A DNA stretch of 64,000 nucleotides from Bradyrhizobium sediminis. GTDB lineage: Bacteria; Pseudomonadota; Alphaproteobacteria; Rhizobiales; Xanthobacteraceae. Positions within the stretch are counted from its first letter, which is position 1; the number at the start of each line of letters is the position of its first letter. The notes beneath the pieces were generated by a model, which saw only the letters and a program-made list of their open reading frames with translations, was not told where the DNA came from and did no database searches. Made by a program: the position numbers and the translations under genes. Below, piece by piece: positions 51,165-60,055 of the stretch. The stretch is from contig NZ_CP076134.1 of assembly GCF_018736085.1 (NCBI RefSeq), positions 3,172,501 through 3,236,500 on the forward strand, written 5' to 3'.

Positions 51165-51731
51165 TTGAAAGTCATCGCCAGTTCTATTCGCAAGGGCAAC
51201 GTCATCGAGCAAGACGGCAAGCTTTATGTGGTTCTGACCGCCGAGAACATCCATCCCGGCAAGGGAACTCCGGTCAGCCAGATCGAAATGCGCCGAATCA
51301 GCGACGGCGTGAAGATCTCCGAGCGCTACAAGACCACCGACCAGGTGGAGAAGGCGACCATCGAGGACCACAATTACAACTACCTCTATGAAGACGCCGA
51401 CGGCTTTCACTTCATGAATACCGAGAACTACGACCAGGTTCAGGTGCCGAAGGACGTGATCGGCAACGCCGCCGCGTATTTGCAGGAAAACATGACGGTC
51501 AAGCTTTCGCTGCACGGCGTCCTTCCGGTGGCGATCCAGATGCCGCAGCGCGCGACGCTGGAAGTCGTGGAAACCGAGCCGGTCACCAAGGGCCAGACCG
51601 CCTCGTCTTCCTACAAGCCCGCCATCCTCTCCAATGGCGTTCGCACCGCGGTGCCGCCGCATATTGGCGTCGGCACGCGGATCGTGGTCATGACCGAGGA
51701 CGGGTCCTACGTCGAACGCGCGAAGGATTAG
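51165..51731 (+). CDS. efp: Elongation factor P
   Basis: 188 residues, the standard length. It relieves ribosomes stalled at polyproline. The modified residue is Lys33 in HPGKGT, the site expected for EpmA/EpmB beta-lysylation. KOW-like N-domain and two OB domains. The UUG start at 51165 has AGGAAAA upstream and corresponds to the universal N-terminus. Confidence 0.95.
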   Translation: MKVIASSIRKGNVIEQDGKLYVVLTAENIHPGKGTPVSQIEMRRISDGVKISERYKTTDQVEKATIEDHNYNYLYEDADGFHFMNTENYDQVQVPKDVIGNAAAYLQENMTVKLSLHGVLPVAIQMPQRATLEVVETEPVTKGQTASSSYKPAILSNGVRTAVPPHIGVGTRIVVMTEDGSYVERAKD

Positions 51732-51767
51732 GGCTGCAGGACAAGTCTGGCGCCGGGGGGCGACGCA

Positions 51768-53396
51768 TTGGGTACCAAGGCTGTCCGGTCCGTCACACGT
51801 TCGCTGGCATCTTTCGTCTTGCTTGTTGCCGGCACGGTCACTGTTGCCGCGGATGAATTCCGGACGCCTTCGGTCTCCGCCGTGCGCGTCGAGTGGCCCG
51901 CCGTGCTCGATCAGCTGCGAAGCGAGATCAACACCCAGCCGGCGGTAGCCTCCGACTTCGCCTTCACTGGCCAGCGCCGGCTGCTCCCGCCGTTCGATCC
52001 GCGCACCATGCCGGCGCTGGTGCAGCTCAACGCGGTGACCTCGCAGGTATTCAACGGTATCGGGCGCAGCCGGGTGCCGGTGTTGTTGCCGTTCGATGCC
52101 GCGGCGTTTCTCGAAGCGCGACGCAACGGCGCGCCCGATGGCCTGTCGTTGTCGCGCTACCAGGCGGACTTCCGGCCCGTCGACCTGTTCGACGCCGGTC
52201 CGGCCGGCTACGATGCGGTGTTTTCGCTTCAACCCGGCGCCGGCGACGGCATGTCGCAACGGACCTTTGCCAGGCCGGTCGAAGTGCAGATCACCGGCTC
52301 GATCCTGCTCTACGACATCAGCGATCCCCAGGGCGGCAAGGGCGAGCCGGTCAAGTCGCTTACGGCGCAATTCCCGGATCTGCGCCGCTTCATCCGGGAA
52401 GGCTATGTGCGCTATGCCTTCACCCGCTTCGGCGTTCCCTATGTGGTGTCGATCCAGTGCCTGGACTCGACACCGCGGCCGCGGCGGCTGGCCTGCCGCG
52501 AGGCCTACCCCGTCGCCGAGCGCTTCCTGAAGGCGCTACGCGTCGCCGGCGGCCAGCCGTCGCGGTCGCGCATGGACATTCCTTCCGTCGTGGCCGAACG
52601 ACCGCTTCAGCGCGCTGCGGATTTCACCTATCGGCCGCCCGGCGACATCATCGCCAACACCGGCCTTCGCAAGCAGGGCGGTCGCGTCGATTTCACCACC
52701 TATTCGCAGATCCGCTTTCCGCTGGAAAAGCCCCCGGCCTTCGCCCATTCGCAATCGTTCCGGAAGCGCCGCGCGACCGACGAGGCGGCCGGCAGCCATG
52801 CGGGATATCCCTGGCAGGATAATTTTTGCGAGGCTCGCAGTTTCAACGTGGGCCAGTGCGGCGGCGGCTTTGGCCATCAGGGCCAGGATATCCGCCCCGG
52901 GGAATGTGCGACCGCAGGCCAGGAAGGCGGCGACAAATGCGATCCCAAGCAGCAGGGGGTGGTCGCGGTCCGCGACAGCGTCGTGATCCGCGCACCGAAG
53001 CAGCAGGCGGTGACGCTGCAGGTCAACAGCCGCACCGAGCACATCCGCTTCCGCTACATGCATATGAACCCGGCGAGCCTCGATGCCGACGGCATCCTGA
53101 ACGGACGCAACGTCGCGGAAGGCGAAAGGTTCGGTGTGGTTTCGAATTACCTCGACCGTCCCAACGGCACCAGCCGCCATTTGCACTTCGACGTCCAGGT
53201 GTTCACGCGCGACGGCTGGATCTGGGTCAACCCCTACGTCACCCTGATCTCGGCCTATGAGCGACTGATCCGCGGCCGCGGCCGCGAGGTCGGACCGCAG
53301 GCTGCTGCTGCCGCGGCGGCTGCTGCGCCCGCGGTGGCCCATGCCCTGCCGGAGCAGGTTGCCGCTCCCAATGCGAGGGAAGGCAGCGAGAACTGA
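51768..53396 (+). CDS. Exported M23/LytM-type peptidase-domain protein
   Basis: 542 residues with an N-terminal signal (about 1-27). The C-terminal third has the LytM fold pattern: GHQGQDIR (H-x3-D) and HLHFDVQ, the two zinc motifs of M23 endopeptidases. The N-terminal 300 residues are not recognised. It may cleave or bind peptidoglycan cross-links. An Ala-rich tail follows the domain. It begins 36 bp after efp. Confidence 0.78.
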   Translation: MGTKAVRSVTRSLASFVLLVAGTVTVAADEFRTPSVSAVRVEWPAVLDQLRSEINTQPAVASDFAFTGQRRLLPPFDPRTMPALVQLNAVTSQVFNGIGRSRVPVLLPFDAAAFLEARRNGAPDGLSLSRYQADFRPVDLFDAGPAGYDAVFSLQPGAGDGMSQRTFARPVEVQITGSILLYDISDPQGGKGEPVKSLTAQFPDLRRFIREGYVRYAFTRFGVPYVVSIQCLDSTPRPRRLACREAYPVAERFLKALRVAGGQPSRSRMDIPSVVAERPLQRAADFTYRPPGDIIANTGLRKQGGRVDFTTYSQIRFPLEKPPAFAHSQSFRKRRATDEAAGSHAGYPWQDNFCEARSFNVGQCGGGFGHQGQDIRPGECATAGQEGGDKCDPKQQGVVAVRDSVVIRAPKQQAVTLQVNSRTEHIRFRYMHMNPASLDADGILNGRNVAEGERFGVVSNYLDRPNGTSRHLHFDVQVFTRDGWIWVNPYVTLISAYERLIRGRGREVGPQAAAAAAAAAPAVAHALPEQVAAPNAREGSEN

Positions 53397-53399
53397 CGC

Positions 53400-53879
53400 C
53401 TATGACGCCGCGGCCTGCGGCGCCGGCTTCCGCGCCGGCGGGGTCCAGCGATAGCCGGCGCCGAACCGGTTCCAGACATTGATCGAGGCGATCGCGGACG
53501 TCAGATACATCAGTTCCTTCTCGGAAAACTCGGCGCTCGCTTCCGCATAGGCTTCGTCGCTGACACCGCCGGGCAGCAATGTCAGCGCCTCGGTCCACGC
53601 CAGCGCGGCGCGCTCGCGCGCGGAAAACAGCGGCGCCTCGCGCCAGACCACGACGAGGTTGAGCTTGTCGGCGGACATGCCGAGCCTTTCGCCCTGCAGA
53701 ATGTGATACTGCACGCAGAAGGCGCAGCCGTTGATCTGCGAGGCGCGCAGCTTGATCAGTTCCAGCAGTTGCTTGTCGATGCCGGCCTTGGCGGCGGCCT
53801 GGCCGAGCGCCATCACCGCGTCGTAGGCATCGGGCGCCAGCGCCTTGAAGTCTTCGTATTCGCTGCGAGCGTGTGACAT
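53400..53879 (-). CDS. Carboxymuconolactone decarboxylase/AhpD-like protein
   Basis: 159 residues, all-helical AhpD-type fold. The redox motif C-x2-C with following His is CAFCVQYH. Enzymes of this group reduce peroxides or act in aromatic catabolism. The motif favours alkylhydroperoxidase activity. Divergent from a MarR regulator with which its 5' end nearly overlaps. Confidence 0.88.
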   Translation of the reverse strand: MSHARSEYEDFKALAPDAYDAVMALGQAAAKAGIDKQLLELIKLRASQINGCAFCVQYHILQGERLGMSADKLNLVVVWREAPLFSARERAALAWTEALTLLPGGVSDEAYAEASAEFSEKELMYLTSAIASINVWNRFGAGYRWTPPARKPAPQAAAS

Positions 53880-53896
53880 TTCGATGTCCTCATGTT

Positions 53897-53930
53897 ATCA
53901 GTGTTCTGATTTCTTATAAGAGCCCTTATA
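53897..53930. promoter_or_regulatory. Two palindromes between the AhpD-like and MarR genes
   Basis: ATCAG-TGTT-CTGAT (53897-53910) and TATAAG-AGCC-CTTATA (53915-53930) lie side by side. The second ends 2 bp before the MarR ATG. They are likely operator sites for the MarR protein controlling itself and the divergent gene. Confidence 0.5.
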
Positions 53931-53932
53931 TC

Positions 53933-54520
53933 ATGCGCAAGATGGCAGCGTCGGCAAAATCGCGCCGGTCCCGAAAAGCGCCGAAACGGCGAAAATCGGG
54001 GCCCGCGAAAAAATCCGCGCCGGCGGCGAAAAAGCCCGCCCCGGTTCCGGCGCTGGCCGGCGTCCGCCCGCCGCCGCCCGGCCGGGGCAAGCGCGGCGAA
54101 AGAGGCTACCTCGCCTATCTGCTGCGGCAAGCCCAGGCCGCGAGCCGGCTGACAATGGAACGGGCGCTCGCCGACCTCGGCGTCACCCCACCGCAATTCG
54201 TCGTGCTGACCATGCTCCGGGCCTATCCCGGCCTGTCCGGCGCGGACCTTGCCCGGGTGGCGCTGCTGACCCCGCAGACCGTCGGCGTCATCATCCGCAA
54301 CCTGGAACGATCGGGCGCCATCCGGAAGACCCCCCACCCCGTGCACGGGCGGGTGCTGATGTGGACGCTGACCCGCCGCGGCGGCACCCTGCTCGAAAAA
54401 TGCCGCAGGCATGTTCAGGCCGTGGAACGGCGGCTGACAGCCGGGCTTTCTGCCAAGGCGCAGGCGACGGTGCGGCGCTGGCTGTCCAAAATTGCCGCAG
54501 ATCTATCGCAGGAAGCCTAG
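53933..54520 (+). CDS. MarR-family transcriptional regulator
   Basis: 195 residues. A Lys/Arg/Ala/Pro-rich N-terminal tail of about 55 residues precedes a winged helix-turn-helix domain (VTPPQFVVLTMLRAYPGLSG, LTPQTVGVIIRNLERSGAI, wing TPHPVHGRVLMW). The basic tail is unusual for MarR and could bind DNA nonspecifically. ATG at 53933 chosen. Probably controls the divergent AhpD-like gene. Confidence 0.85.
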   Translation: MRKMAASAKSRRSRKAPKRRKSGPAKKSAPAAKKPAPVPALAGVRPPPPGRGKRGERGYLAYLLRQAQAASRLTMERALADLGVTPPQFVVLTMLRAYPGLSGADLARVALLTPQTVGVIIRNLERSGAIRKTPHPVHGRVLMWTLTRRGGTLLEKCRRHVQAVERRLTAGLSAKAQATVRRWLSKIAADLSQEA

Positions 54521-54576
54521 TTCCAGCGGCGCCATGACATCTGCCGCGGTCCCTCCAGCGCCGCTAGACTGCCCCG

Positions 54577-55812
54577 ATGAAATCATCTGATTCTCTGACT
54601 ACACCGACCCGCCGCGCCGTGCTGCAGTCCGGCCTTGCCGCGGGAGCCCTGCTCGCGCAGCCGGTTGCGGCGTTTGCTGCGGCCCCGCCCGGCTTTGACC
54701 AGTGGCGCGACGGCTTTCGCACCCGGGCGCTGGCGAAGGGCATTTCGGACGCGACCTGGACCCGCGTGATGGGCCGCATCGAGCCCGATATGTCCGTGTT
54801 CAAGAAGATGGCGAAGCAGCCGGAATTTCACGAGCAGATCTGGCAATACGTCAACCGCCGCGCCTCCGATTGGCGCATCATCGCCGGCAAGGAGGCCTTA
54901 CGGAAAAACGAGGCGCTGTTCGCGCGGATCGAACAGGATTTCGGGGTCGAGCGCGGCACGCTGCTGGCGTTGTGGGGCGTCGAGTCGGCTTACGGCGATC
55001 CGCTGGTGCAGCAGAACCACATGCGCCCGGTATTTCCCTCGCTCGCGGCACTCGCCTGGAACGAGCCGCGCCGCCGCGCCTATTGGGAAACCGAACTGAT
55101 CAACGCCCTGAAGATCGTCGACCGCGGCTGGGGCACGCCGGAGGAAATGCGCGGCTCCTGGGCCGGCGCGATGGGCCATACCCAGTGGATGCCGGAAGTC
55201 TGGCTCAATGTCGGCATGGACTATGACAGGGACGGAAGGGTGTCGCCGTTCGGCAGACCCGACGACGCCCTCGGCTCCAGCGCGCGCTACCTCGTCAATC
55301 GCGGCAAATATCACCGCGGCGAACATTGGGGCTATGAGGTGCGCGCGTCGGGCGCGTCATCCAGCGGCAACCGCAGCTACGCGGCCTGGGCCAACGCCGG
55401 GGTGAAGCGCGCCGACGGCGAGCCGTTTCCGCAACCCAATGCGAGCGCGCAGATGTGGGTGCCGGTATCAGGCGGCCCGGCGTTCCTGTTGGGTCCAAAT
55501 TTCTACGCGGTGAAGAGTTACAATCCCTCGATGAACTACGCGCTGGCGATCTGCCATCTCGGCGACCGCATTCTCGGCGGCCCGCCCTTCATCCAGCCCT
55601 TCCCCGGCTCGGAACGCGCATTGACGCTCGCCGAAGTGCAGGAAATGCAGACGCGATTGACAAAAGCCGGCTTCGACACCGGCGGCACCGACGGCCGCGT
55701 CGGCAACGACACCATGAAGGCGGTCAAGGATTATCAGACCAGGATGGGGCTATTGCCGGCCGACGGTTACGGCGGGCTGAAGGTGCTGGCACGGTTAAGA
55801 CAGGGCGGATAG
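54577..55812 (+). CDS. Lytic murein transglycosylase (MltB-type) with peptidoglycan-binding domain
   Basis: 411 residues. Twin-arginine-like N-terminus (TPTRRAVLQSGLAAGALL). SLT_2/MltB domain about 40-340 with catalytic Glu in WGVESAYGDP, GAMGHTQWMPEVW and NYALAICHLGDR. A PG_binding_1 domain follows (about 345-408, LTLAEVQEMQTRLTKAGFDTGG). Cleaves glycan strands to 1,6-anhydro ends. Confidence 0.92.
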   Translation: MKSSDSLTTPTRRAVLQSGLAAGALLAQPVAAFAAAPPGFDQWRDGFRTRALAKGISDATWTRVMGRIEPDMSVFKKMAKQPEFHEQIWQYVNRRASDWRIIAGKEALRKNEALFARIEQDFGVERGTLLALWGVESAYGDPLVQQNHMRPVFPSLAALAWNEPRRRAYWETELINALKIVDRGWGTPEEMRGSWAGAMGHTQWMPEVWLNVGMDYDRDGRVSPFGRPDDALGSSARYLVNRGKYHRGEHWGYEVRASGASSSGNRSYAAWANAGVKRADGEPFPQPNASAQMWVPVSGGPAFLLGPNFYAVKSYNPSMNYALAICHLGDRILGGPPFIQPFPGSERALTLAEVQEMQTRLTKAGFDTGGTDGRVGNDTMKAVKDYQTRMGLLPADGYGGLKVLARLRQGG

Positions 55813-55821
55813 CCGGTGCAC

Positions 55822-55938
55822 CGTCATTGCGAGGAGCGCAGCGACGAAGCAATCCATTCTTCCTTTGCTGCCCCATGAAATCTTCGCGGAGCCTGTCATC
55901 GGGCGCGCATGCGCGCGACCCGCTGGCTCGCAATGACA
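55822..55938. repeat. Dispersed inverted-repeat element, Bradyrhizobium type
   Basis: GTCATTGCGAG (55823-55833) and CTCGCAATGAC (55927-55937) are perfect 11-bp ends of a roughly 115-bp element. The left part reads GTCATTGCGAGGAGCGCAGC, a sequence I recognise as a multi-copy intergenic repeat in this group. Lies between two convergent genes. Confidence 0.7.
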
Positions 55939-55940
55939 GC

Positions 55941-56762
55941 TCACCCCTGCCTCACCACCCCGCCCGCGTTCATACCGCCGTCGATCACGAGCTCGGTCCC
56001 GGTCACATAGCGCGACGCATCGGACGCCAGATACAAAACGCCCTGCGCAATTTCCATGGCATGGCCGGCGCGGCCGAGCGGCGCGGCGAGCCGCGCGCGT
56101 TCTTCGGGATCGATCGGGGCATTGGTTCCGCTGCCCGACGCTTCCATCGGAATCTTGCCCCAGATCGGGGTGTCGATGATCCCGGGATGTACCGAATTGA
56201 CCCGGATGCCGTCGCCGAAAGACGCGCACTCCATCGCGATCGCTTTCGCAAACAGCCGCACGCCGCCCTTGGTCGCGCAATAGCCGGCCAGCGTTTGCGC
56301 GCCGCGCAGGCCCGCCAGCGACGACATCATGATGATCGAGCCGCCGCCGCGCCGGCGCATCGCGGGCAGGCAATGCTTCACCGAAAGAAATACGCCGTCG
56401 AGATTGATCGCGGTCTGCCGCCGCCAGTCTTCCAGCGACATGTGCACGATCGACGGCACCGAAATTCCGATACCCGCATTCGACACCAGGATATCCAGCC
56501 GGCCGAAGCGTTTTTCGACTTCGGCAACCACTTCCGCCCAGCGAGGCTCATTGGTCACATCCTGATGCAGGAACACCGCCTCATGACCGCCTTTCTTGAT
56601 GCCGGCAACAACTTCGGGCCCTTTGAGGTCGTCGATATCGGTCACGACAACCGTGGCGCCCTCGCGCGCCAGCAACTCGGCGACCGCCGCGCCGATGCCG
56701 GACGAACCGCCCGTGACCAGTGCGACCTTGTCTTGAACCTGCCCCGTCATTTCCACTCCCAT
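55941..56762 (-). CDS. Short-chain dehydrogenase/reductase
   Basis: 273 residues, classical SDR. NAD(P) motif TGGSSGIG, then DIDD (an acidic residue after strand beta-2 suggests NAD), NAG motif NAGIGI, catalytic Ser in MMSSLAG and Y-x3-K in YCATK. Substrate unknown. ATG at 56750 (five residues later) is an equally good start. Confidence 0.9.
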   Translation of the reverse strand: MGVEMTGQVQDKVALVTGGSSGIGAAVAELLAREGATVVVTDIDDLKGPEVVAGIKKGGHEAVFLHQDVTNEPRWAEVVAEVEKRFGRLDILVSNAGIGISVPSIVHMSLEDWRRQTAINLDGVFLSVKHCLPAMRRRGGGSIIMMSSLAGLRGAQTLAGYCATKGGVRLFAKAIAMECASFGDGIRVNSVHPGIIDTPIWGKIPMEASGSGTNAPIDPEERARLAAPLGRAGHAMEIAQGVLYLASDASRYVTGTELVIDGGMNAGGVVRQG

Positions 56763-56781
56763 TGTTATCGTTGTTGTCGAT

Positions 56782-58623
56782 CTACCTGATCACCGCCGGG
56801 CCCGGATCCGGCACCGCGACGTCGATGACCCGGAACTGCACGCGCTCGGTGCCCTGCCAGCGATCGACCGCGAGCGATCCCGCGACATGCAGCGGCTGCC
56901 CGCGATGTCCGATCAGGGCGTGGCCGAGCTTCTGCCCAACCGAGCGAAACGCGATGCCGTTGACGATGGCGCCGTCGCCGGCCTTGAAGCGCAGCCGCAA
57001 ATGCGCCTGGCCGACTTCATCGGCGTAGACCAGCTGATGCGACGGCAGCGCCACCACCGGCTCGGGATTGCCGGCGCCGAAGGGGCCGGCGCGGTTCAGG
57101 GTAGCGGCAAATTCCGGCGTCACGCTGCGCGCGCTCACCGCGCCGTCGATGAACAGCTCGTTGTCGTGCCGCGAATTGGCGACGTCAGCGGCAAGCGCGG
57201 TTTCCATATAGGCGCGGAATTCCGCCAGCTTCTCCTTGCGCAGCGTGACGCCGGCAGCCATGGCGTGGCCGCCGCCCTTCAGCAACAGCCCGTCATGAAC
57301 GGCCTGCCGCACCGCCTTGCCGAGATCGACGCCGGAGATCGAGCGGCCGGAGCCGGTGCCGATCCCGCCCGGCTCCAGCGCGATGGCAAACGCGGGCCGC
57401 GAGAATTTTTCCTTCAGCCTGGAGGCGACGAGACCGACCACGCCGGGATGCCAGCCTTCCGAGGCGGTGACGATGACCGAGCCCTTGTCTTCCAGTCCGA
57501 GCGAGGCCAGCGCTTCGGCTTCGGCCTGCGCCTCGGCCATCTGCTCGATGACGCGGCGCTCGGTGTTGAGACGGTCGAGCTCGGCGGCGATCCGTGCGGC
57601 TTCGGAGATATCGCCCTCCAGCAGCAGCCGCACGCCGAGATCAGCGCGCCCGATCCGCCCACCGGCATTGATGCGCGGCCCCAGCATGAAGCCGAGATGC
57701 CAGGCTTCCGGCGGACCGTTCAGCCGCGACACATCCATCAGCGCGGTATGGCCGACATGATCGCGACGCCGCATCGCGATCAGGCCCTTGGCGACAAAGG
57801 CGCGGTTGAGCCCGGTCAGGGGCGCGACATCGGCGACGGTGCCGAGCGCGACATGATGCAGCATGCCCAGCAGATCTGGCTCGGGCATTTCGGCGGTCCA
57901 GAAGCCGCGGCTGCGCAGTTCCCGGTTAACCGCGACCAGCGTCACCAGCACGAGACCGACCGCGGCAAGGTGGCCGAGACCCGAGAGATCGTCGGGCCGG
58001 TTCGGATTCACCAGCGCGTCGACATCGGGCAATTCGTCGCCACATTGATGATGGTCGATGACCACGACCGACATCCCCTGCCGCCGCGCTTCCGCCAGCG
58101 GCTCGAGGCTGGTGGTGCCGCAATCCACCGTCACCAGCAGCGTGGCGCCCTTGCCCGCGAGCATGCGGATCGCCTCAATATTGGGGCCGTAGCCTTCGAA
58201 AATCCGGTCGGGAATATGGACCAGCGGGTCAAGCCCGCAATGGCGAAGGTGCCACGCCAGCAGCGCCGCCGAGGTCGCGCCGTCGACATCGTAATCGCCG
58301 AAGATCGCCACCTTCTCGCGGCGGGTCGCGGCGTCCGCGATGCGCTTGGCGGCGGCTTCCATCTGCGTCACGGTATGGGGATCGGGCATCAGCTTGCGGA
58401 TGGTCGGATCGAGAAAATCCTCGACCGCGTCGAGCTCGACCCCGCGCCCCGCCAGCACCCGCGCGAGCATTTCCGGCAATTGATAGCGCTGCGCGATCGC
58501 CAGCGCCCGCGCCGCCCCCCGCGCATCGAGCCGGTCGCGCCACAGCTTTCCGGTCGCGGAGCGCGCGACGCCGAGAAATGCCGGGGGCGCTTCGACGGGC
58601 AATGCGGATGCGGGGAGCGTCAT
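56782..58623 (-). CDS. recJ: RecJ: single-strand 5'-3' DNA exonuclease
   Basis: 613 residues. DHH phosphoesterase motifs FGDYDVDGATSAALLAW, VTVDCGTTS, VIDHHQCGDELPDVDALVNPN, then the DHHA1 motif GGHAMAAG, and a C-terminal OB domain. Processive exonuclease for recombination and mismatch repair. Full length. Confidence 0.95.
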   Translation of the reverse strand: MTLPASALPVEAPPAFLGVARSATGKLWRDRLDARGAARALAIAQRYQLPEMLARVLAGRGVELDAVEDFLDPTIRKLMPDPHTVTQMEAAAKRIADAATRREKVAIFGDYDVDGATSAALLAWHLRHCGLDPLVHIPDRIFEGYGPNIEAIRMLAGKGATLLVTVDCGTTSLEPLAEARRQGMSVVVIDHHQCGDELPDVDALVNPNRPDDLSGLGHLAAVGLVLVTLVAVNRELRSRGFWTAEMPEPDLLGMLHHVALGTVADVAPLTGLNRAFVAKGLIAMRRRDHVGHTALMDVSRLNGPPEAWHLGFMLGPRINAGGRIGRADLGVRLLLEGDISEAARIAAELDRLNTERRVIEQMAEAQAEAEALASLGLEDKGSVIVTASEGWHPGVVGLVASRLKEKFSRPAFAIALEPGGIGTGSGRSISGVDLGKAVRQAVHDGLLLKGGGHAMAAGVTLRKEKLAEFRAYMETALAADVANSRHDNELFIDGAVSARSVTPEFAATLNRAGPFGAGNPEPVVALPSHQLVYADEVGQAHLRLRFKAGDGAIVNGIAFRSVGQKLGHALIGHRGQPLHVAGSLAVDRWQGTERVQFRVIDVAVPDPGPAVIR

Positions 58624-58731
58624 GATGCTTTCGAAAGATAGGGACAGCGATTACTTCCGCAACACGGGTCCGTCATCCGGCCGGCGCAAGTGTGCTCATC
58701 CGGGGATGAGGTTAGAGCCTGCGGCCCTGGC

Positions 58732-59451
58732 CTAACAGCCCATTCGCTCGGCTATCCCGTTAAAATCCTTGGCGACGATATCCCAGTCGCCGTTGGCCTC
58801 GAAATCGTATTTCTGGTGCGGGCCGTATTCGGTCGGCCGCGCCACGAAAGCGGTCTTCAGTCCCAGTTGCTGCGCGGCCTTCAGGTCGTTGTTGTGCGCG
58901 GCCACCATCATCACCTGCTCCGGCGGCAGGCAAAGCAGCTTTGCGGCGCCGAGATAGGTCTCCGGATCGGGCTTGTAATGCTCGAACAGTTCGGCCGACA
59001 TGATCAGGTCCCAGGGCAACCTCGCGAACTTCGCCATGTCGGTGAGCAACGCCACATTGCCGTTGGACAGCGGCGAGATGATGTATTTCGTCTTCAGCCG
59101 CGTCAGTCCAGCCACGGTGTCGGGCCAGGCATGAAGCCGATGCCAGCCCATGGTCAGGTGATGCAGGTCGGCCTCGGTGAGGCCCGAAATCTTGAACTGC
59201 GCAACCAGCTTTTCCAAAGACTGCCGGTGCAGCGTGTCGAGGATCATGTAGCCGCGCTCGGGGTGCTTGCGCACTTCGTCCATCGAGCCGGCATAGACCG
59301 CGCGCCAGCCGTCTACCAAAGCAGTCCAGTCGGCTTTGATGCCTCGCGTCTCCGACCACTTGGTGAAATCATCGATCAGGCTGGTGCGCCAGTCGACGCA
59401 GGTGCCGAACACATCGAACACCAGCGCCTTGACAGCGGAACTATCGGACAT
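58732..59451 (-). CDS. Haloacid dehalogenase, type II (HAD superfamily)
   Basis: 239 residues. Nucleophile Asp13 in VFDVFGTCVDWR, motif II SPLSNGN, Lys in YKPDPETYLG and motif III VAAHNNDLKAAQQLGLKTAFV. This matches L-2-haloacid dehalogenases, which replace halogen with hydroxyl. A general phosphatase is less likely given the active-site pattern. Monocistronic, flanked by a repeat. Confidence 0.88.
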   Translation of the reverse strand: MSDSSAVKALVFDVFGTCVDWRTSLIDDFTKWSETRGIKADWTALVDGWRAVYAGSMDEVRKHPERGYMILDTLHRQSLEKLVAQFKISGLTEADLHHLTMGWHRLHAWPDTVAGLTRLKTKYIISPLSNGNVALLTDMAKFARLPWDLIMSAELFEHYKPDPETYLGAAKLLCLPPEQVMMVAAHNNDLKAAQQLGLKTAFVARPTEYGPHQKYDFEANGDWDIVAKDFNGIAERMGC

Positions 59452-59474
59452 GGTCGCTCCCCGTTTTCTTGTTC

Positions 59475-59590
59475 GTCATTCCGGGGCGATGCCAACGGGT
59501 CCGGCCTCTGGCCGGCCCGATGACAAGCTCCGCATCGAACCCGGAATCTCGAGATTCCGGGTTCAGCCCTGCGGGCCGCCCCGGAATGAC
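59475..59590. repeat. Dispersed inverted-repeat element with central 26-bp palindrome
   Basis: Perfect 14-bp ends GTCATTCCGGGGCG (59475-59488) and its complement (59577-59590). Inside, 59538-59563 is a perfect 26-bp palindrome around CTCGAG (arms CCCGGAATCTC). I recognise the end sequence from multi-copy intergenic repeats of Bradyrhizobium/Rhodopseudomonas. Confidence 0.7.
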
Positions 59591-59595
59591 GTTAC

Positions 59596-60045
59596 TTAGA
59601 GCACCTTGCGGTACTGGATGAAGCCGAGATTGTCGGCGACCGTGTCGTAGAGTGCGCGCGCCTGCGTGTTGCTCGATTGCGTAAGCCAATAGACGCGGCT
59701 CGAATTCGCCGCCCCGGCCTTCTCGTAAACCGCCTCGATCAGTGCCCGTCCGAGCCCTCTGCCCCGCGCCGATTCCGCGACAAACAGATCTTCCAGATAA
59801 CAGTATCGGTGGGGAGCCCAGGTCGAACGATGAAAAAGGTAATGGGCGAACCCCGCCAGGTTGCCGTCGACATATCCGCCCAGCGCGAACATCGGCTCGC
59901 CCGGATCGTGAAACCTCGTCCACGTGAGATCGCTGACGTCCTGTGCCAGCGCCGTCTTGTAGAAGGTGAGGTAACCCGCCCATAGCGGGTTCCACGCTTC
60001 ACGCTCGTCTTCGCCGATCGGCCGGATCACCACATTGCCAGCCAT
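59596..60045 (-). CDS. GNAT-family N-acetyltransferase
   Basis: 149 residues. Acetyl-CoA loop in FVAESARGRGLGRALIEAVYEKA, preceded by the beta-4 strand CYLEDL, and ending in YRKVL. The substrate is unknown. It lies 10 bp after glpX on the same strand and could be cotranscribed. Confidence 0.88.
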   Translation of the reverse strand: MAGNVVIRPIGEDEREAWNPLWAGYLTFYKTALAQDVSDLTWTRFHDPGEPMFALGGYVDGNLAGFAHYLFHRSTWAPHRYCYLEDLFVAESARGRGLGRALIEAVYEKAGAANSSRVYWLTQSSNTQARALYDTVADNLGFIQYRKVL

Positions 60046-60055
60046 GTCAGCGCCT

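Noticed and set aside
56887..58641. 584-codon plus-strand frame opposite recJ
   Set aside because: recJ on the minus strand has all DHH motifs, and the plus-strand frame is its antisense shadow.
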